A stretch of 9,881 bases of DNA from Cesiribacter sp. (GCA_030147305.1 JASLAE010000146.1:1-9881); one strand, 5' to 3'; numbered from the stretch's first letter, positions 1 to 7,794 are shown. Numbers and translations are program-made. The notes: generated by a model from the sequence alone, not told the origin.

Positions 1-2157
1 GGCACGGCAGGGGAGTACAACGTTGCCTTTTATGTAGAAGAATGGCGTAAAATTCAGGGCGAGTACTTCCAGCTTGGCTATGTTACCCGCGATATGCAAA
101 TTATTGTGGAGGATACCGATAACGAACCTCCGGTTATTGAGATACCCGAAGATATATGCGTGGTGGCAGGCGAACGCATTGATGAACTTATTCGTGTAAC
201 TGATCCCGATGGCGACCTTATCGATCTCATTGCCTATGGCGGAGTATTCGACTTAGGCGCTACGTTTACAGGCGGCACTAACCTGACCACCCCCCATGAA
301 GAAATCTTTAGCTGGCAGACAGATTGTTCCGACATTCGCCGCCAGCCTTATCAGGTAATTTTCAGGGCTACTGATGTGCGCGGAGGCGCCGATGCCGTTG
401 AGCTTACCGATATAAAAACCTGGAACATTACTGTAGTGGCGCCACCTCCGGTGGTGGAAAACCTGACTGCAGTAGGCAGCAGGGCTATTGAAGTAGATTT
501 TGATCCTGCTACCTACGCATGTCCCCAGGCCAATGTGGTGCAGGTATGGCGCAGAGAAGGCAGTATACAGATTCCTATTGATACTTGTATTACAGGCATG
601 CCTCCCGGTTATGGATACCAGCTAGTGGATGTAAGAGCGCTCAATCGCTTTCCTTTTGTAGATGATGCCAATGGTGCAGGCCTAAAACCAGGTGCTACCT
701 ACTGCTATCGTTTTGTAACAGCATTTCCGGAACCTGCGGGTGGAGAGAGCCTTGTTTCTGAAGAAATGTGTATTACGCTACCAGCTAAAATGCCCCTGAT
801 TACCAATGTGAGCATTACGGATACAGACGAAACAGCGGGCGAGATACTGGTGCGTTGGGTGCCGGGACCAGACCTGACAGAAGGGGAGGTGACCCAGCCT
901 TATCAATACGACCTTTACCGGGCCGAAGGTTATGCGGGAGGTACCTATACACTGGTAGCGCCAAACCTCACTACCCTTGAATATGTAGACGATGACGGCT
1001 TAAATACCAAAGACCTTGTTTACAATTATTATGTGATGCTGAAAGATGCCAGTGGCGATGAGATTGATAGCTCCAGCACTGCATCAACAGTTCGGCTTAC
1101 ACCTATTCCGGGAGTAAGTACCATAGAATTGCAATGGCAGGCGCAGGTACCCTGGTCTAATATGGTAGAAGAATATCCCCTGCACGTTGTATATCGTAAC
1201 CAGGTTAATCCGGATAACCCCGATGAGTTTGTGCAGATAGCCCAGGTGAATGTATTGGAGAACGGTTTCACCTTTGTGGATGATGGAACCGCTGCTGGTA
1301 CCGGGCCATTGGCAGATGATATAGAATATTGCTATCGGGTGGTTACAGCCGGTAGTTATAATAACCCTGCCGTTCCCGAACCGCTCTTCAACAATTCGCA
1401 GGAAATTTGTTCCTATACCCGCGATGAAATCCCGCCCTGTCCGCCACTTACTTTTGAACTGGTGGAGCTGGAGAGCTGCGAACAAATGCTGGCTAACATG
1501 GACTGCAATGATGACACTTTCGAGAATAACCTCAGCTGGACAGCAAATACCGACGAAGTATGTGGCGATGATTTTGACAGGTGGCTGATCTATTATTCTC
1601 CCGATGGTGTGGAGTACACTGTTGTTGGCGAAAGTACCGTTAACTCCTTTACCCATACCCTCACCGGCAGCATGGCAGGCTTCTATTACATTCAGGCAGT
1701 AGACCGCAGTGGTAATTTAAGCGACCCAAGTGAAATTGTGATGCGCGATAATTGCCCGAACTATTGGCTGCCTAATGTGATCACCCGCAACGATGACGGT
1801 ATCAACGATGTATTGAGACCACCGGTACAGGATGATTTGGCAAAGAATACAGGACAAAATAGCATCACCATTGAAGAATTCAACAGCAGATGTCCGCGAT
1901 TTGTACAGGCTGTTAATTTGAAGGTATATAACAGGTGGGGCAAGCAGGTATTTGAATATAATTCTGCAGATGCTCCCGAGCCAGATATCTACATTCGCTG
2001 GAACGGTCGCACCAGCAGTGGCGAACCGGTAAGCAATGGCACCTATTATTACCTGGTAGAAGTAACTTATAACGTACTGGATCCGGACAGGCGTACCGAG
2101 CAGATCAAGGGGTGGGTGCAGGTGTTGGATTCTGGAGGCGTCAGTGATACCCAATAA
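1..2157 (+). CDS. T9SS cargo protein with FN3-like repeats and type B (gliding-motility) C-terminal sorting domain, 5' partial
   Basis: The reading frame is open from base 1, so the start lies upstream; 718 residues are visible. Residues about 1-147 look like an Ig/cadherin-like segment (EPPVIEIP, then VTDPDGD). Four fibronectin-III-like units follow at about 148-261, 264-368, 372-476 and 478-582; three show the strand ending in Y-x-Y/C-Y-R-x-V-T or YYIQAVD. Residues about 586-710 match the type B sorting domain: LPNVITRNDDGIND, then LKVYNRWGKQVFEY, W-NGR, G-PVSNGTYYYLVEV and KGWVQVL. In this family the domain directs export through the type IX system and attachment to or release from the cell surface. 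There are 14 cysteines, an even number, consistent with disulfides in an extracellular protein. The usual TPNGDGIND motif reads TRNDDGIND here. Eight residues follow the sorting domain, and their codons overlap the next gene. Stops TAA and TAG are in tandem. The ligand or substrate cannot be told; adhesin-like is a guess. Confidence 0.88.
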   Translation, partial: GTAGEYNVAFYVEEWRKIQGEYFQLGYVTRDMQIIVEDTDNEPPVIEIPEDICVVAGERIDELIRVTDPDGDLIDLIAYGGVFDLGATFTGGTNLTTPHEEIFSWQTDCSDIRRQPYQVIFRATDVRGGADAVELTDIKTWNITVVAPPPVVENLTAVGSRAIEVDFDPATYACPQANVVQVWRREGSIQIPIDTCITGMPPGYGYQLVDVRALNRFPFVDDANGAGLKPGATYCYRFVTAFPEPAGGESLVSEEMCITLPAKMPLITNVSITDTDETAGEILVRWVPGPDLTEGEVTQPYQYDLYRAEGYAGGTYTLVAPNLTTLEYVDDDGLNTKDLVYNYYVMLKDASGDEIDSSSTASTVRLTPIPGVSTIELQWQAQVPWSNMVEEYPLHVVYRNQVNPDNPDEFVQIAQVNVLENGFTFVDDGTAAGTGPLADDIEYCYRVVTAGSYNNPAVPEPLFNNSQEICSYTRDEIPPCPPLTFELVELESCEQMLANMDCNDDTFENNLSWTANTDEVCGDDFDRWLIYYSPDGVEYTVVGESTVNSFTHTLTGSMAGFYYIQAVDRSGNLSDPSEIVMRDNCPNYWLPNVITRNDDGINDVLRPPVQDDLAKNTGQNSITIEEFNSRCPRFVQAVNLKVYNRWGKQVFEYNSADAPEPDIYIRWNGRTSSGEPVSNGTYYYLVEVTYNVLDPDRRTEQIKGWVQVLDSGGVSDTQ
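2134..2138 (+). promoter_or_regulatory. Shine-Dalgarno-like GGAGG before the DUF393 gene
   Basis: GGAGG ends five bases before a GTG at 2144. Few other genes in this window have a recognisable Shine-Dalgarno sequence, so this site favours GTG 2144 over the in-frame GTG at 2162 as the start. The site lies inside the last codons of the upstream gene, which fits translational coupling. Confidence 0.5.
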
Positions 2158-2584
2158 TAGAGTGCCTGACGTACTGCAACAAGCGAATGGTAGATCAATT
2201 GTGCTTTTCGACGGGGTTTGTAACCTCTGCAATGGCGCTGTTGATTTTATCATTCGCCGCGACAGGCAACAAAAATTTCTTTTTGCTTCGCTTCAGTCAG
2301 CACAGGGGCAGCAGCTGCTCAATCATTTTCAGCTGCCTGCCAAGCAATACGAGAGCATGGTACTGCTCAAGAAAGGAAAGCTATATCAGCGCAGCAGTGC
2401 AGCCCTTGAAATTGCCAGAGAGTTACCGGGAGGCTGGCCATTGCTTCACCATTTTATGGTAGTACCGGCTAAGCTGCGGGACGCGGTTTACAATTTTATA
2501 GCCCGCAACCGCTACAGCTTTTTTGGCAAAAGTGAAACCTGCCGGCTGCCAACTCCTGAAGAACGTACACGATTTCTTGGTTGA
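2144..2584 (+). CDS. DCC-family (DUF393/YuxK-like) thiol-disulfide oxidoreductase
   Basis: The 146-residue product belongs to the small DCC family, named for an N-terminal D-x-x-C-x-x-C motif. Here it is VLFDGVCNLCN, with D23, C26 and C29. The C-terminal family signature is also present: ARNRYSFFGKSETCRLP, including C133. The fold is predicted to be thioredoxin-like. The family is annotated as putative thiol-disulfide oxidoreductases, but substrates are mostly unknown. There is no signal peptide or membrane segment, so a cytoplasmic location is likely. The gene starts with GTG at 2144, overlapping the upstream secreted-protein gene by 14 bases in another frame; an alternative in-frame GTG is at 2162. 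The overlap suggests co-transcription, but shared function with the cysteine-rich exported protein is only a possibility, since the two should sit in different compartments. Confidence 0.88.
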   Translation: MIPNNRVPDVLQQANGRSIVLFDGVCNLCNGAVDFIIRRDRQQKFLFASLQSAQGQQLLNHFQLPAKQYESMVLLKKGKLYQRSSAALEIARELPGGWPLLHHFMVVPAKLRDAVYNFIARNRYSFFGKSETCRLPTPEERTRFLG

Positions 2585-2635
2585 TATTTTAGGTAAATAA
2601 TACGACCTTCGGGCTCCATAAAAATTATTCCAAGC

Positions 2636-3517
2636 ATGAGAGCCTATATTTTTCCGGGCCAGGGAGCGCAGTTTCCCGGCATGGGCAAAGACCTTTTCGA
2701 AAAATCCGATAAAGCACGCCACTACTTTCAGCTAGCTAATGAAGTGCTGGGTTTTGATATTTCTGACATTATGTTCAATGGGTCGGCAGAAGATCTGAAA
2801 CAGACCCGTGTAACACAACCAGCAATTTTTTTACATTCCGTAATACTGGCCAAACTTCTGGATTCTTTTAATCCCCAGATGGCAGCGGGCCACTCTTTGG
2901 GTGAATTTTCTGCCCTGGTGGCCACAGGCGCCATAAAGTTTGAAGATGGTCTGCAACTGGTATATAAGCGAGCCATGGCCATGCAGGCAGCCTGCGAAGC
3001 TACACCTTCTACCATGGCCGCAGTGCTGGGACTAGAGGATACAGCTGTAGAAGAGGCTTGTGCGGCTGTAGAGGATGCAGTGGTGGTAGCTGCCAATTAT
3101 AATTGCCCTGGTCAGCTGGTTATTTCAGGTACTTTTGAGGGCGTGGCTAAAGCTGGAGAGCTTTTGAAACAACGGGGCGCCAAAAGGGTACTGCCTTTAC
3201 AGGTTGGCGGCGCATTTCACTCTCCGCTGATGGCGCCTGCCCGGGAAGAGCTAAAGGATGCAATCTTAAATACGGTTTTCTCTCAACCTGTATGCCCCAT
3301 TTATCAGAACGTGAATGCACTCGCTGCAACCGATATAGAAACAATTCAGCAAAACCTGATTGCTCAGTTAACGGCTCCGGTTCGCTGGACACAAACGATA
3401 CAGAACATGGTAGCAGGCGGCGCTACAGAGTTTGTTGAATGCGGACCAGGGAAGGTACTGCAGGGGTTGGTAAAGAAAATCCATCCCGAAGCCCTGGTAA
3501 GCTCTGCCGAGATATAA
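2636..3517 (+). CDS. fabD: Malonyl-CoA:ACP transacylase
   Basis: This 293-residue enzyme moves the malonyl group from CoA to acyl carrier protein, supplying the extender unit for type II fatty acid synthesis in the cytoplasm. The N-terminal FPGQGAQ carries Q9 of the oxyanion hole. The nucleophile elbow is GHSLGE, with Ser87. Arg112 in KRAMAMQ would hold the malonyl carboxylate, and His195 in GGAFHSPLM completes the Ser-His pair. NYNCPGQ (154-160) and PVRWTQT near 249 are further family motifs. Length matches standalone FabD. The ATG at 2636 places the FPGQG motif at the usual distance from the N terminus; there is no clear Shine-Dalgarno sequence. It lies 51 bases after the DUF393 gene and converges with folK. 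Only a weak TATTTTAG (2585-2592) near-match to a -7 box lies upstream, so read-through from upstream remains possible. Confidence 0.97.
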   Translation: MRAYIFPGQGAQFPGMGKDLFEKSDKARHYFQLANEVLGFDISDIMFNGSAEDLKQTRVTQPAIFLHSVILAKLLDSFNPQMAAGHSLGEFSALVATGAIKFEDGLQLVYKRAMAMQAACEATPSTMAAVLGLEDTAVEEACAAVEDAVVVAANYNCPGQLVISGTFEGVAKAGELLKQRGAKRVLPLQVGGAFHSPLMAPAREELKDAILNTVFSQPVCPIYQNVNALAATDIETIQQNLIAQLTAPVRWTQTIQNMVAGGATEFVECGPGKVLQGLVKKIHPEALVSSAEI

Positions 3518-3622
3518 TGGATGAATTACTGATTTTTGAAAAGTAGGAGAGCATGCTTTTCAGAGAGCATGAGGCTGGTCTTTTTAGGTTTTATTAACTT
3601 TAAAGCAGCATAGCGCACTCAT
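3518..3622. other. Intergenic gap between convergent fabD and folK
   Basis: This 105-base stretch holds no gene. It contains a 9-base direct repeat GAGAGCATG at 3547-3555 and 3563-3571, which also forms a weak 6-base stem (CATGCT/AGCATG, 3552-3571). A short T run follows at 3580-3585, about nine bases after the stem, too far for a standard intrinsic terminator. Confidence 0.5.
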
Positions 3623-4114
3623 TTAAAAGTCAATAAGGGTAACCTCCAGCTGGTCGGGACATTCCTGGAGCAGCTGGAGGTTGTTTTTTTGCAGCACAGG
3701 ATGTACAAACAGGGGTGCTATTTCGCAAAGTGGCACCAGGGTAAACCTGCGAAGCTGCAGCCGTGGGTGGGGCACTGTTAGGGCGGCGGTGGTCAAAACT
3801 ACATCATCATAATAAAGTATATCCAGGTCTATGGTTCTGGGCTCCCATTGGTCTTTGCGCTGCCGGCCTAAATTTTCTTCAATGGCCAGCAGTTGTTCCA
3901 TTAAGCCCTGCGGATCCAGGTCAGTTTCAATTTCAACCACCTGGTTCAAAAACGGTGCCTGTGCCTCTTTGCCCCAGGCCGCTGTTTCATACAGGGCACT
4001 TTGGGCTTTTACAGTGCCTGCTTTCTGCTCAAGCTGCATGAGGGCCTCAGCCAGGTAAAATAACCTATCACCTAAATTGCTGCCTAATAGCAGATATATG
4101 CCGTTCATCATCAT
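3623..4114 (-). CDS. folK: 2-amino-4-hydroxy-6-hydroxymethyldihydropteridine pyrophosphokinase (HPPK)
   Basis: The 163-residue product transfers pyrophosphate from ATP to 6-hydroxymethyl-dihydropterin, the step before dihydropteroate synthase in folate synthesis. The N terminus has LLLGSNLGDR, typical of the family. The HPPK signature is EPRTIDLDILYYDD, with Mg-binding D96 and D98, preceded by the basic loop GRQRKD (R84, R86) and followed by VPHPRLQLRRF (H116, R122, R123). Length is normal. Three ATG codons in a row open the frame (4114 down to 4106), so the exact start is ambiguous by two residues. The gene diverges from sppA across 64 bases. Its last codons for NLQLLQ and QLEVT form an inverted repeat that may act as a terminator on the other strand. 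Confidence 0.95.
   Translation of the reverse strand: MMMNGIYLLLGSNLGDRLFYLAEALMQLEQKAGTVKAQSALYETAAWGKEAQAPFLNQVVEIETDLDPQGLMEQLLAIEENLGRQRKDQWEPRTIDLDILYYDDVVLTTAALTVPHPRLQLRRFTLVPLCEIAPLFVHPVLQKNNLQLLQECPDQLEVTLIDF
3641..3690 (+). terminator. Putative intrinsic terminator for fabD, embedded in the 3' end of folK
   Basis: On the + strand a perfect 12-base inverted repeat, AACCTCCAGCTG (3641-3652) and CAGCTGGAGGTT (3671-3682), encloses an 18-base loop. It is followed by G and seven Ts (3684-3690). This is the layout of a rho-independent terminator and is oriented to stop transcripts leaving fabD, whose stop lies 124 bases upstream. It sits wholly within the coding sequence of the convergent gene folK. 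The loop is longer than usual, which lowers confidence in strong termination. Confidence 0.55.
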
Positions 4115-4140
4115 TGGGTTTTAAATTGCGTACTTATTGT

Positions 4141-4148
4141 CTAATTTG
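4141..4148 (+). promoter_or_regulatory. Possible -7-like element of the sppA promoter
   Basis: CTAATTTG lies 30 bases before the sppA ATG in the 64-base divergent folK/sppA spacer. It resembles the Bacteroidota box TAnnTTTG but with one base too few between TA and TTTG, and no well-spaced TTTG is found upstream. No comparable element is seen for folK. Confidence 0.22.
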
Positions 4149-4178
4149 CATGCTGGAGTTTAAACATCTAAATCACAT

Positions 4179-5945
4179 ATGTTACAATTTCTTAAAGGTG
4201 TTGCCGCAACGATCGTTGGCCTTATTTTATTCTGCATCTTAATGCTCGTAATCGGTGGCGCTATTATCGCCGGTATCGCAGCAAGTGAAGAAGAAGTTGA
4301 AGTAAAAGAAAATACGGTACTACACCTAAAGTTAGATAAACCAATTGTAGAAAGAGCGGCAGAAGATGATCTTTCGCCGCTGGAAGCTATCCCTGGTTTG
4401 AGGGCCGGTAGTATTGGCCTGGTAGAAGTGCTGGAAGCGATTAAACATGCAGGAGAAGATGACCGCATCAAAGGGATTTTGCTGGAGCCACAGTTCCTGA
4501 TGGCTGGTTATGCTTCTGTAAAAGAAATAAGAGACGAGCTGGAAAGATTTAAAGAGAGCGGGAAGTGGATATATGCCTATAATGAGCTTTATACCGAAAA
4601 GGACTATTACCTGGCTTCGGTAGCCGATAAAGTTTACCTGAATCCTGCCGGAAACCTGGAGCTTAACGGGCTTGTGTCCGAGACAGTATTTGTAAAAGGT
4701 ACCCTGGATAAACTGGGCGTTGAACCGCAGATTTTTCGGGTAGGAGAGTTCAAGTCTGCTATTGAGCCCCTTATTCGGACAGACATGAGTGATGCCAGCC
4801 GGGAGCAGACCCATTCTTTCCTGAACAACATTTATCAGACCTACCTGCAGGATGTAGCGCGCAGCCGTAAGATAGAGGTGAACGAGCTGGAGCGAATCTC
4901 AGATGAAATGCTGGTACGCCGGGCAGAAGATGCCAAAAAATATAAAATTGTCGACGAATTAGGATACCTGGATCAGATCCATACTGAAATCAGGGAAAAG
5001 CTGGGAATTGAAGATGAAACAGAAAAGATCAATACCATCTCCTATAAAAGGTATCGCAAATCCTTCAAACCTGGTGGCAGCAGCAGTAACCGAATTGCTG
5101 TGATTATAGCTTCCGGGGATATTGTAAGCGGCAAGGGTGACGAAAACAGCATTGGCTCCGATAAGTTTGCCAAAGAAATTCGTGACGCCCGGCTTAATGA
5201 CCGGGTGAAAGCAGTGGTATTACGCATTAACTCACCGGGTGGCAGTGCCCTGGCTTCCGATGTTATCTGGCGTGAAATTGTGCTCACCAGCAAGCGCAAA
5301 CCCATCATCGCTTCTATGTCTGATGTAGCTGCTTCGGGTGGCTATTACATGGCCATGGGCTGCGATACGATTGTAGCACAGCCCAATACCATCACCGGGT
5401 CTATTGGTATTTTTGGAGTGCTCTTTAACATGCAACAATTTTTAAATGATAAGCTGGGCGTAACCACAGATGTGGTGGAAACCGGTGAGCTGTCTAACCT
5501 GTTTAAAGTAACGCGGCCCCTCAATGAATACGAGAGAGGCATTATTCAGCAGTCAGTAGAACAGGGGTATGAGATCTTTACCCAAAAAGCAGCTCAGGGT
5601 AGAAACATGTCAATCGATTCGCTGCGTGAGGTAGCTTCTGGTCGTGTCTGGTCTGGTGTTGAAGCCAAAGAGCGTGGGCTGGTAGATGTTTTGGGTGGTT
5701 TCGATGATGCCGTGAACATTGCCGCAGCCAAAGCAGGTCTGGAGGATGGTGATTATCGCCTGCGTTATTATCCCGAGAAAAAAGGATTCCTTCAGGAACT
5801 TCTGGGAGATCTTGAGGAGGACATGGAAGCAAAAGCTATGCAGCGTGAGTTTGGGGTTTTCTATCCATACATCAAACAATTAAGAAAGCTGGAGCACTTC
5901 CAGGGCGTGCAGGCCCGATTGCCCTTCGATATCAGTATTCAATAA
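4179..5945 (+). CDS. sppA: Signal peptide peptidase SppA, 67K type
   Basis: SppA is a membrane-bound serine protease that degrades signal peptides left after protein export. The 588-residue length matches the long, two-domain (67K) form. A single hydrophobic segment at about residues 9-34 would anchor the protein in the inner membrane, with the catalytic part on the periplasmic side. In the N-terminal half, GEFKSAIEPLIR carries the predicted general base Lys192; in the C-terminal half, SDVAASGGYYMA carries the nucleophile Ser386. Their spacing is close to that of Lys209/Ser409 in the E. coli enzyme. RINSPGGSALASD (349-361) and TGSIG (406-410) are other conserved S49-family motifs. ATG 4179 is the natural start because the anchor begins directly after it. 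There is no Shine-Dalgarno sequence. The gene is followed by its own terminator. Confidence 0.96.
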   Translation: MLQFLKGVAATIVGLILFCILMLVIGGAIIAGIAASEEEVEVKENTVLHLKLDKPIVERAAEDDLSPLEAIPGLRAGSIGLVEVLEAIKHAGEDDRIKGILLEPQFLMAGYASVKEIRDELERFKESGKWIYAYNELYTEKDYYLASVADKVYLNPAGNLELNGLVSETVFVKGTLDKLGVEPQIFRVGEFKSAIEPLIRTDMSDASREQTHSFLNNIYQTYLQDVARSRKIEVNELERISDEMLVRRAEDAKKYKIVDELGYLDQIHTEIREKLGIEDETEKINTISYKRYRKSFKPGGSSSNRIAVIIASGDIVSGKGDENSIGSDKFAKEIRDARLNDRVKAVVLRINSPGGSALASDVIWREIVLTSKRKPIIASMSDVAASGGYYMAMGCDTIVAQPNTITGSIGIFGVLFNMQQFLNDKLGVTTDVVETGELSNLFKVTRPLNEYERGIIQQSVEQGYEIFTQKAAQGRNMSIDSLREVASGRVWSGVEAKERGLVDVLGGFDDAVNIAAAKAGLEDGDYRLRYYPEKKGFLQELLGDLEEDMEAKAMQREFGVFYPYIKQLRKLEHFQGVQARLPFDISIQ

Positions 5946-5948
5946 AAG

Positions 5949-5979
5949 AAGAGCCCCGCCACCTAAGCGGGGTTTTTTT
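5949..5979 (+). terminator. Intrinsic terminator after sppA
   Basis: A CCCCGC/GCGGGG stem (5954-5959 and 5967-5972) with a 7-base loop is followed by seven Ts (5973-5979). The AAGAG before the stem can extend pairing into the T run. It starts four bases after the sppA stop and separates sppA from bioB. Confidence 0.93.
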
Positions 5980-5999
5980 CTGCCCATTTCCATTTGCAA

Positions 6000-6030
6000 T
6001 TTGGAGCCTTAATCGCTTATTTCATGTTTC
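6000..6030 (+). promoter_or_regulatory. Weak candidate promoter for bioB
   Basis: TTTG at 6000-6003 and CATGTTTC at 6023-6030 are 19 bases apart, the right spacing for Bacteroidota -33 and -7 boxes, but the second matches only four of six fixed positions of TAnnTTTG. bioB must have its own promoter, because a strong terminator precedes it. No inverted repeat like a BirA operator was found here. Confidence 0.22.
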
Positions 6031-6048
6031 GATAAATTAGTAATACCC

Positions 6049-7059
6049 ATGAGCGATATACATACACACTGTACACGCGCAGAAATAGAAGCCATCTATC
6101 ACCTTCCCCTGTTGGAGCTGGTCTACAGCGCTGCTACTATTCACCGGCAGCATCACGATCCGCAGGAGGTACAGGTTTGTACGCTGTTATCTATTAAAAC
6201 AGGCGGCTGCCCGGAGGATTGTTCTTACTGCCCGCAGGCTGCCCGCTATCATACCAATGTGAAAGTACATAAGCTGCTGGAGGTAGATGAGGTCATGGGC
6301 AAGGCGCGTGAGGCCAAAGAAGCGGGAAGCACCCGTTTCTGCATGGGAGCTGCCTGGCGTGAGGTACGTGACAATCGCGATTTCGACAAGGTGCTGGAAA
6401 TGGTAAAAGGTGTAAATGGCATGGGTATGGAGGTATGCTGCACCCTGGGCATGCTAACGGAAGAGCAGGCACACAAACTGCACAATGCCGGTTTATACGC
6501 CTATAATCATAATCTGGATACGAGTGAAGAACATTATAGTGAAATCATCAGCACCCGCACCTACGATGATCGCCTGAATACGCTGGAGAATGTGCGCAAG
6601 AGCGGCATCTCTGTTTGCAGTGGGGGTATCATTGGGATGGGGGAAGCTGTAGCCGACCGTATTGGCATGCTGCACACCCTGGCGAATTTGCCGCAGCATC
6701 CGGAAAGTGTACCCGTAAATGCTTTGGTGCCCGTTGAGGGTACTCCGCTGGAGGATCAGCCAAAAGTGCCGGTATGGGATATGATCAGGATGATTGCAAC
6801 GGCACGTATTCTGATGCCCAAAGCCATGGTACGCCTGTCAGCAGGCCGTGTACGGATGACGCTGGAAGAGCAGGCACTTTGCTTTTTGGCGGGCGCAAAT
6901 TCAATTTTTGCTGGGGATAAGCTACTCACTACGCCCAACCCTGATGTAATTTCAGATCAGCAAATGTTCCAGATCCTAAACCTAAAGCCAAGAGCCGCTT
7001 TCAAAGAAGGTGAGGCCCCGGTAAATTTCGAGCAGATTCCTTCGGCACAGCGTGTTTAG
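6049..7059 (+). CDS. bioB: Biotin synthase
   Basis: This 336-residue radical-SAM enzyme inserts sulfur into dethiobiotin, the last step of biotin synthesis. The [4Fe-4S] motif GGCPEDCSYCPQ gives C54, C58 and C61. The [2Fe-2S] cluster ligands by alignment are C98 (RFCMGAAW), C130 (MEVCCTLG), C190 (SVCSGGIIGMGE) and R262 (VRLSAGR). A second cysteine, C131, sits next to the ligand C130, where the E. coli protein has Met. YNHNLDTS (152-159) and FAGDKLLTTPN (287-297) are also typical. Length is normal. The start is the ATG at 6049; there is no Shine-Dalgarno sequence, and the upstream bases are A/T-rich. bioB is isolated between two terminators and is separated from bioFDA by an opposing gene, so it is probably transcribed alone. 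Confidence 0.97.
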   Translation: MSDIHTHCTRAEIEAIYHLPLLELVYSAATIHRQHHDPQEVQVCTLLSIKTGGCPEDCSYCPQAARYHTNVKVHKLLEVDEVMGKAREAKEAGSTRFCMGAAWREVRDNRDFDKVLEMVKGVNGMGMEVCCTLGMLTEEQAHKLHNAGLYAYNHNLDTSEEHYSEIISTRTYDDRLNTLENVRKSGISVCSGGIIGMGEAVADRIGMLHTLANLPQHPESVPVNALVPVEGTPLEDQPKVPVWDMIRMIATARILMPKAMVRLSAGRVRMTLEEQALCFLAGANSIFAGDKLLTTPNPDVISDQQMFQILNLKPRAAFKEGEAPVNFEQIPSAQRV

Positions 7060-7089
7060 CTAATAATTGTCTGATATTTACTAAAAGAT

Positions 7090-7115
7090 AAAAAGACCGC
7101 CATGGCGGTCTTTTT
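7090..7115. terminator. Bidirectional intrinsic terminator between bioB and the beta-barrel gene
   Basis: A perfect 26-base palindrome, each half reading AAAAAGACCGCCA towards the centre, gives a GC-rich stem flanked by A runs on one side and T runs on the other. It therefore looks like an intrinsic terminator on both strands. It lies 30 bases after the bioB stop and 27 bases beyond the stop of the convergent gene at 7143, so it can serve both. Confidence 0.93.
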
Positions 7116-7142
7116 GTCTTTTGTCCTTTCAATAATAATCTT

Positions 7143-7766
7143 TTATTTCCGCAGCCTGCCGAGCTTATAACCCAGGCTTACCACAAACTGCCTGTGTTTT
7201 TGTTCGTCAGGCAAATAATCATTCCAGGTACTGTTAGCAAAATCAAATTCACGAAGGTTACCTACTGTGGTTTCGTACCGGGCATCCAGGGTGAAGCGCC
7301 ACAGGTCCAGACCTACGCCTGCCTGCCAGCCAAAATTGGTGCGGTCATAATAATCATTTACTTCCTCATTCCAGTTTTTTTCAGTTTGCTGCGTGCGTGA
7401 TCTAAGATTTACACTTGCAAAGGGGCCTGCATTGATGCGCAAATTTTTGCTAAGTCGATATCCTACTAACAGGGGGGCATCAATCCGATGAAAATCTAAT
7501 GCTAGTTTTTCAGTATCTATACCAGTGGTGCGAAGCTCTGCTTTAGAGAAGGTGTAGTAGATCTCTGGTTGCAGGTATAAATTTCCAAGGTTAAGCCGGG
7601 CAAAAGTACCAGCGTGGATACCGACTGCCAGCCCATCATTTTTCCAGTCAATGTTGCGGTCTTCTACCTCCGCAACGCCAAAATTTACGCCACCTTTAAA
7701 GCCCACCTGTGCTGTGGTGAGGAAAGGAAGACTGAACAGGATCGCGAGCAAAAAAATCTTTTTCAT
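7143..7766 (-). CDS. PorT-like outer membrane beta-barrel protein
   Basis: The 207-residue product begins MKKIFLLAILFSLPFLTTAQ, a clear Sec signal peptide with likely cleavage after TAQ. The mature part starts VGFKGGVNFG, then alternates polar and hydrophobic residues in segments such as LYLQPEIYYTFS, LLVGYRLSKNLRINAG, WQAGVGLDLWRFTLDARYE and FVVSLGYKLG. This is the pattern of the small OMP_b-brl_2/PorT-like family common in Bacteroidota. The frame stays open upstream to an ATG at 7832, but starting there would put 22 residues before the signal peptide, so ATG 7766 is chosen. The protein ends in RLRK rather than an aromatic residue. It lies on the opposite strand between bioB and bioF. Its role is unknown; a biotin-related transport role would be speculation from position only. 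Confidence 0.85.
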   Translation of the reverse strand: MKKIFLLAILFSLPFLTTAQVGFKGGVNFGVAEVEDRNIDWKNDGLAVGIHAGTFARLNLGNLYLQPEIYYTFSKAELRTTGIDTEKLALDFHRIDAPLLVGYRLSKNLRINAGPFASVNLRSRTQQTEKNWNEEVNDYYDRTNFGWQAGVGLDLWRFTLDARYETTVGNLREFDFANSTWNDYLPDEQKHRQFVVSLGYKLGRLRK

Positions 7767-7794
7767 GGCCTTCTCTATTAAATTGAAAAACAAG

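Noticed and set aside
1084..2253. Long open frames on the - strand opposite the secreted-protein gene
   Set aside because: They lie antisense to a well-supported coding region, have no recognisable domains, and look like shadows.
2585..2635. Possible promoter or UUCG mini-hairpin between the DUF393 gene and fabD
   Set aside because: TATTTTAG is a near-match to the -7 box but has no -33 box at proper spacing; the CC-TTCG-GG stem is only two base pairs, and the AATAAT/ATTATT pairing around it is too weak for a terminator.
3547..3585. Weak hairpin with direct repeat GAGAGCATG after fabD, considered as the fabD terminator
   Set aside because: The stem has six pairs and the T run starts about nine bases after it; the inverted repeat at 3641-3690 is far better.
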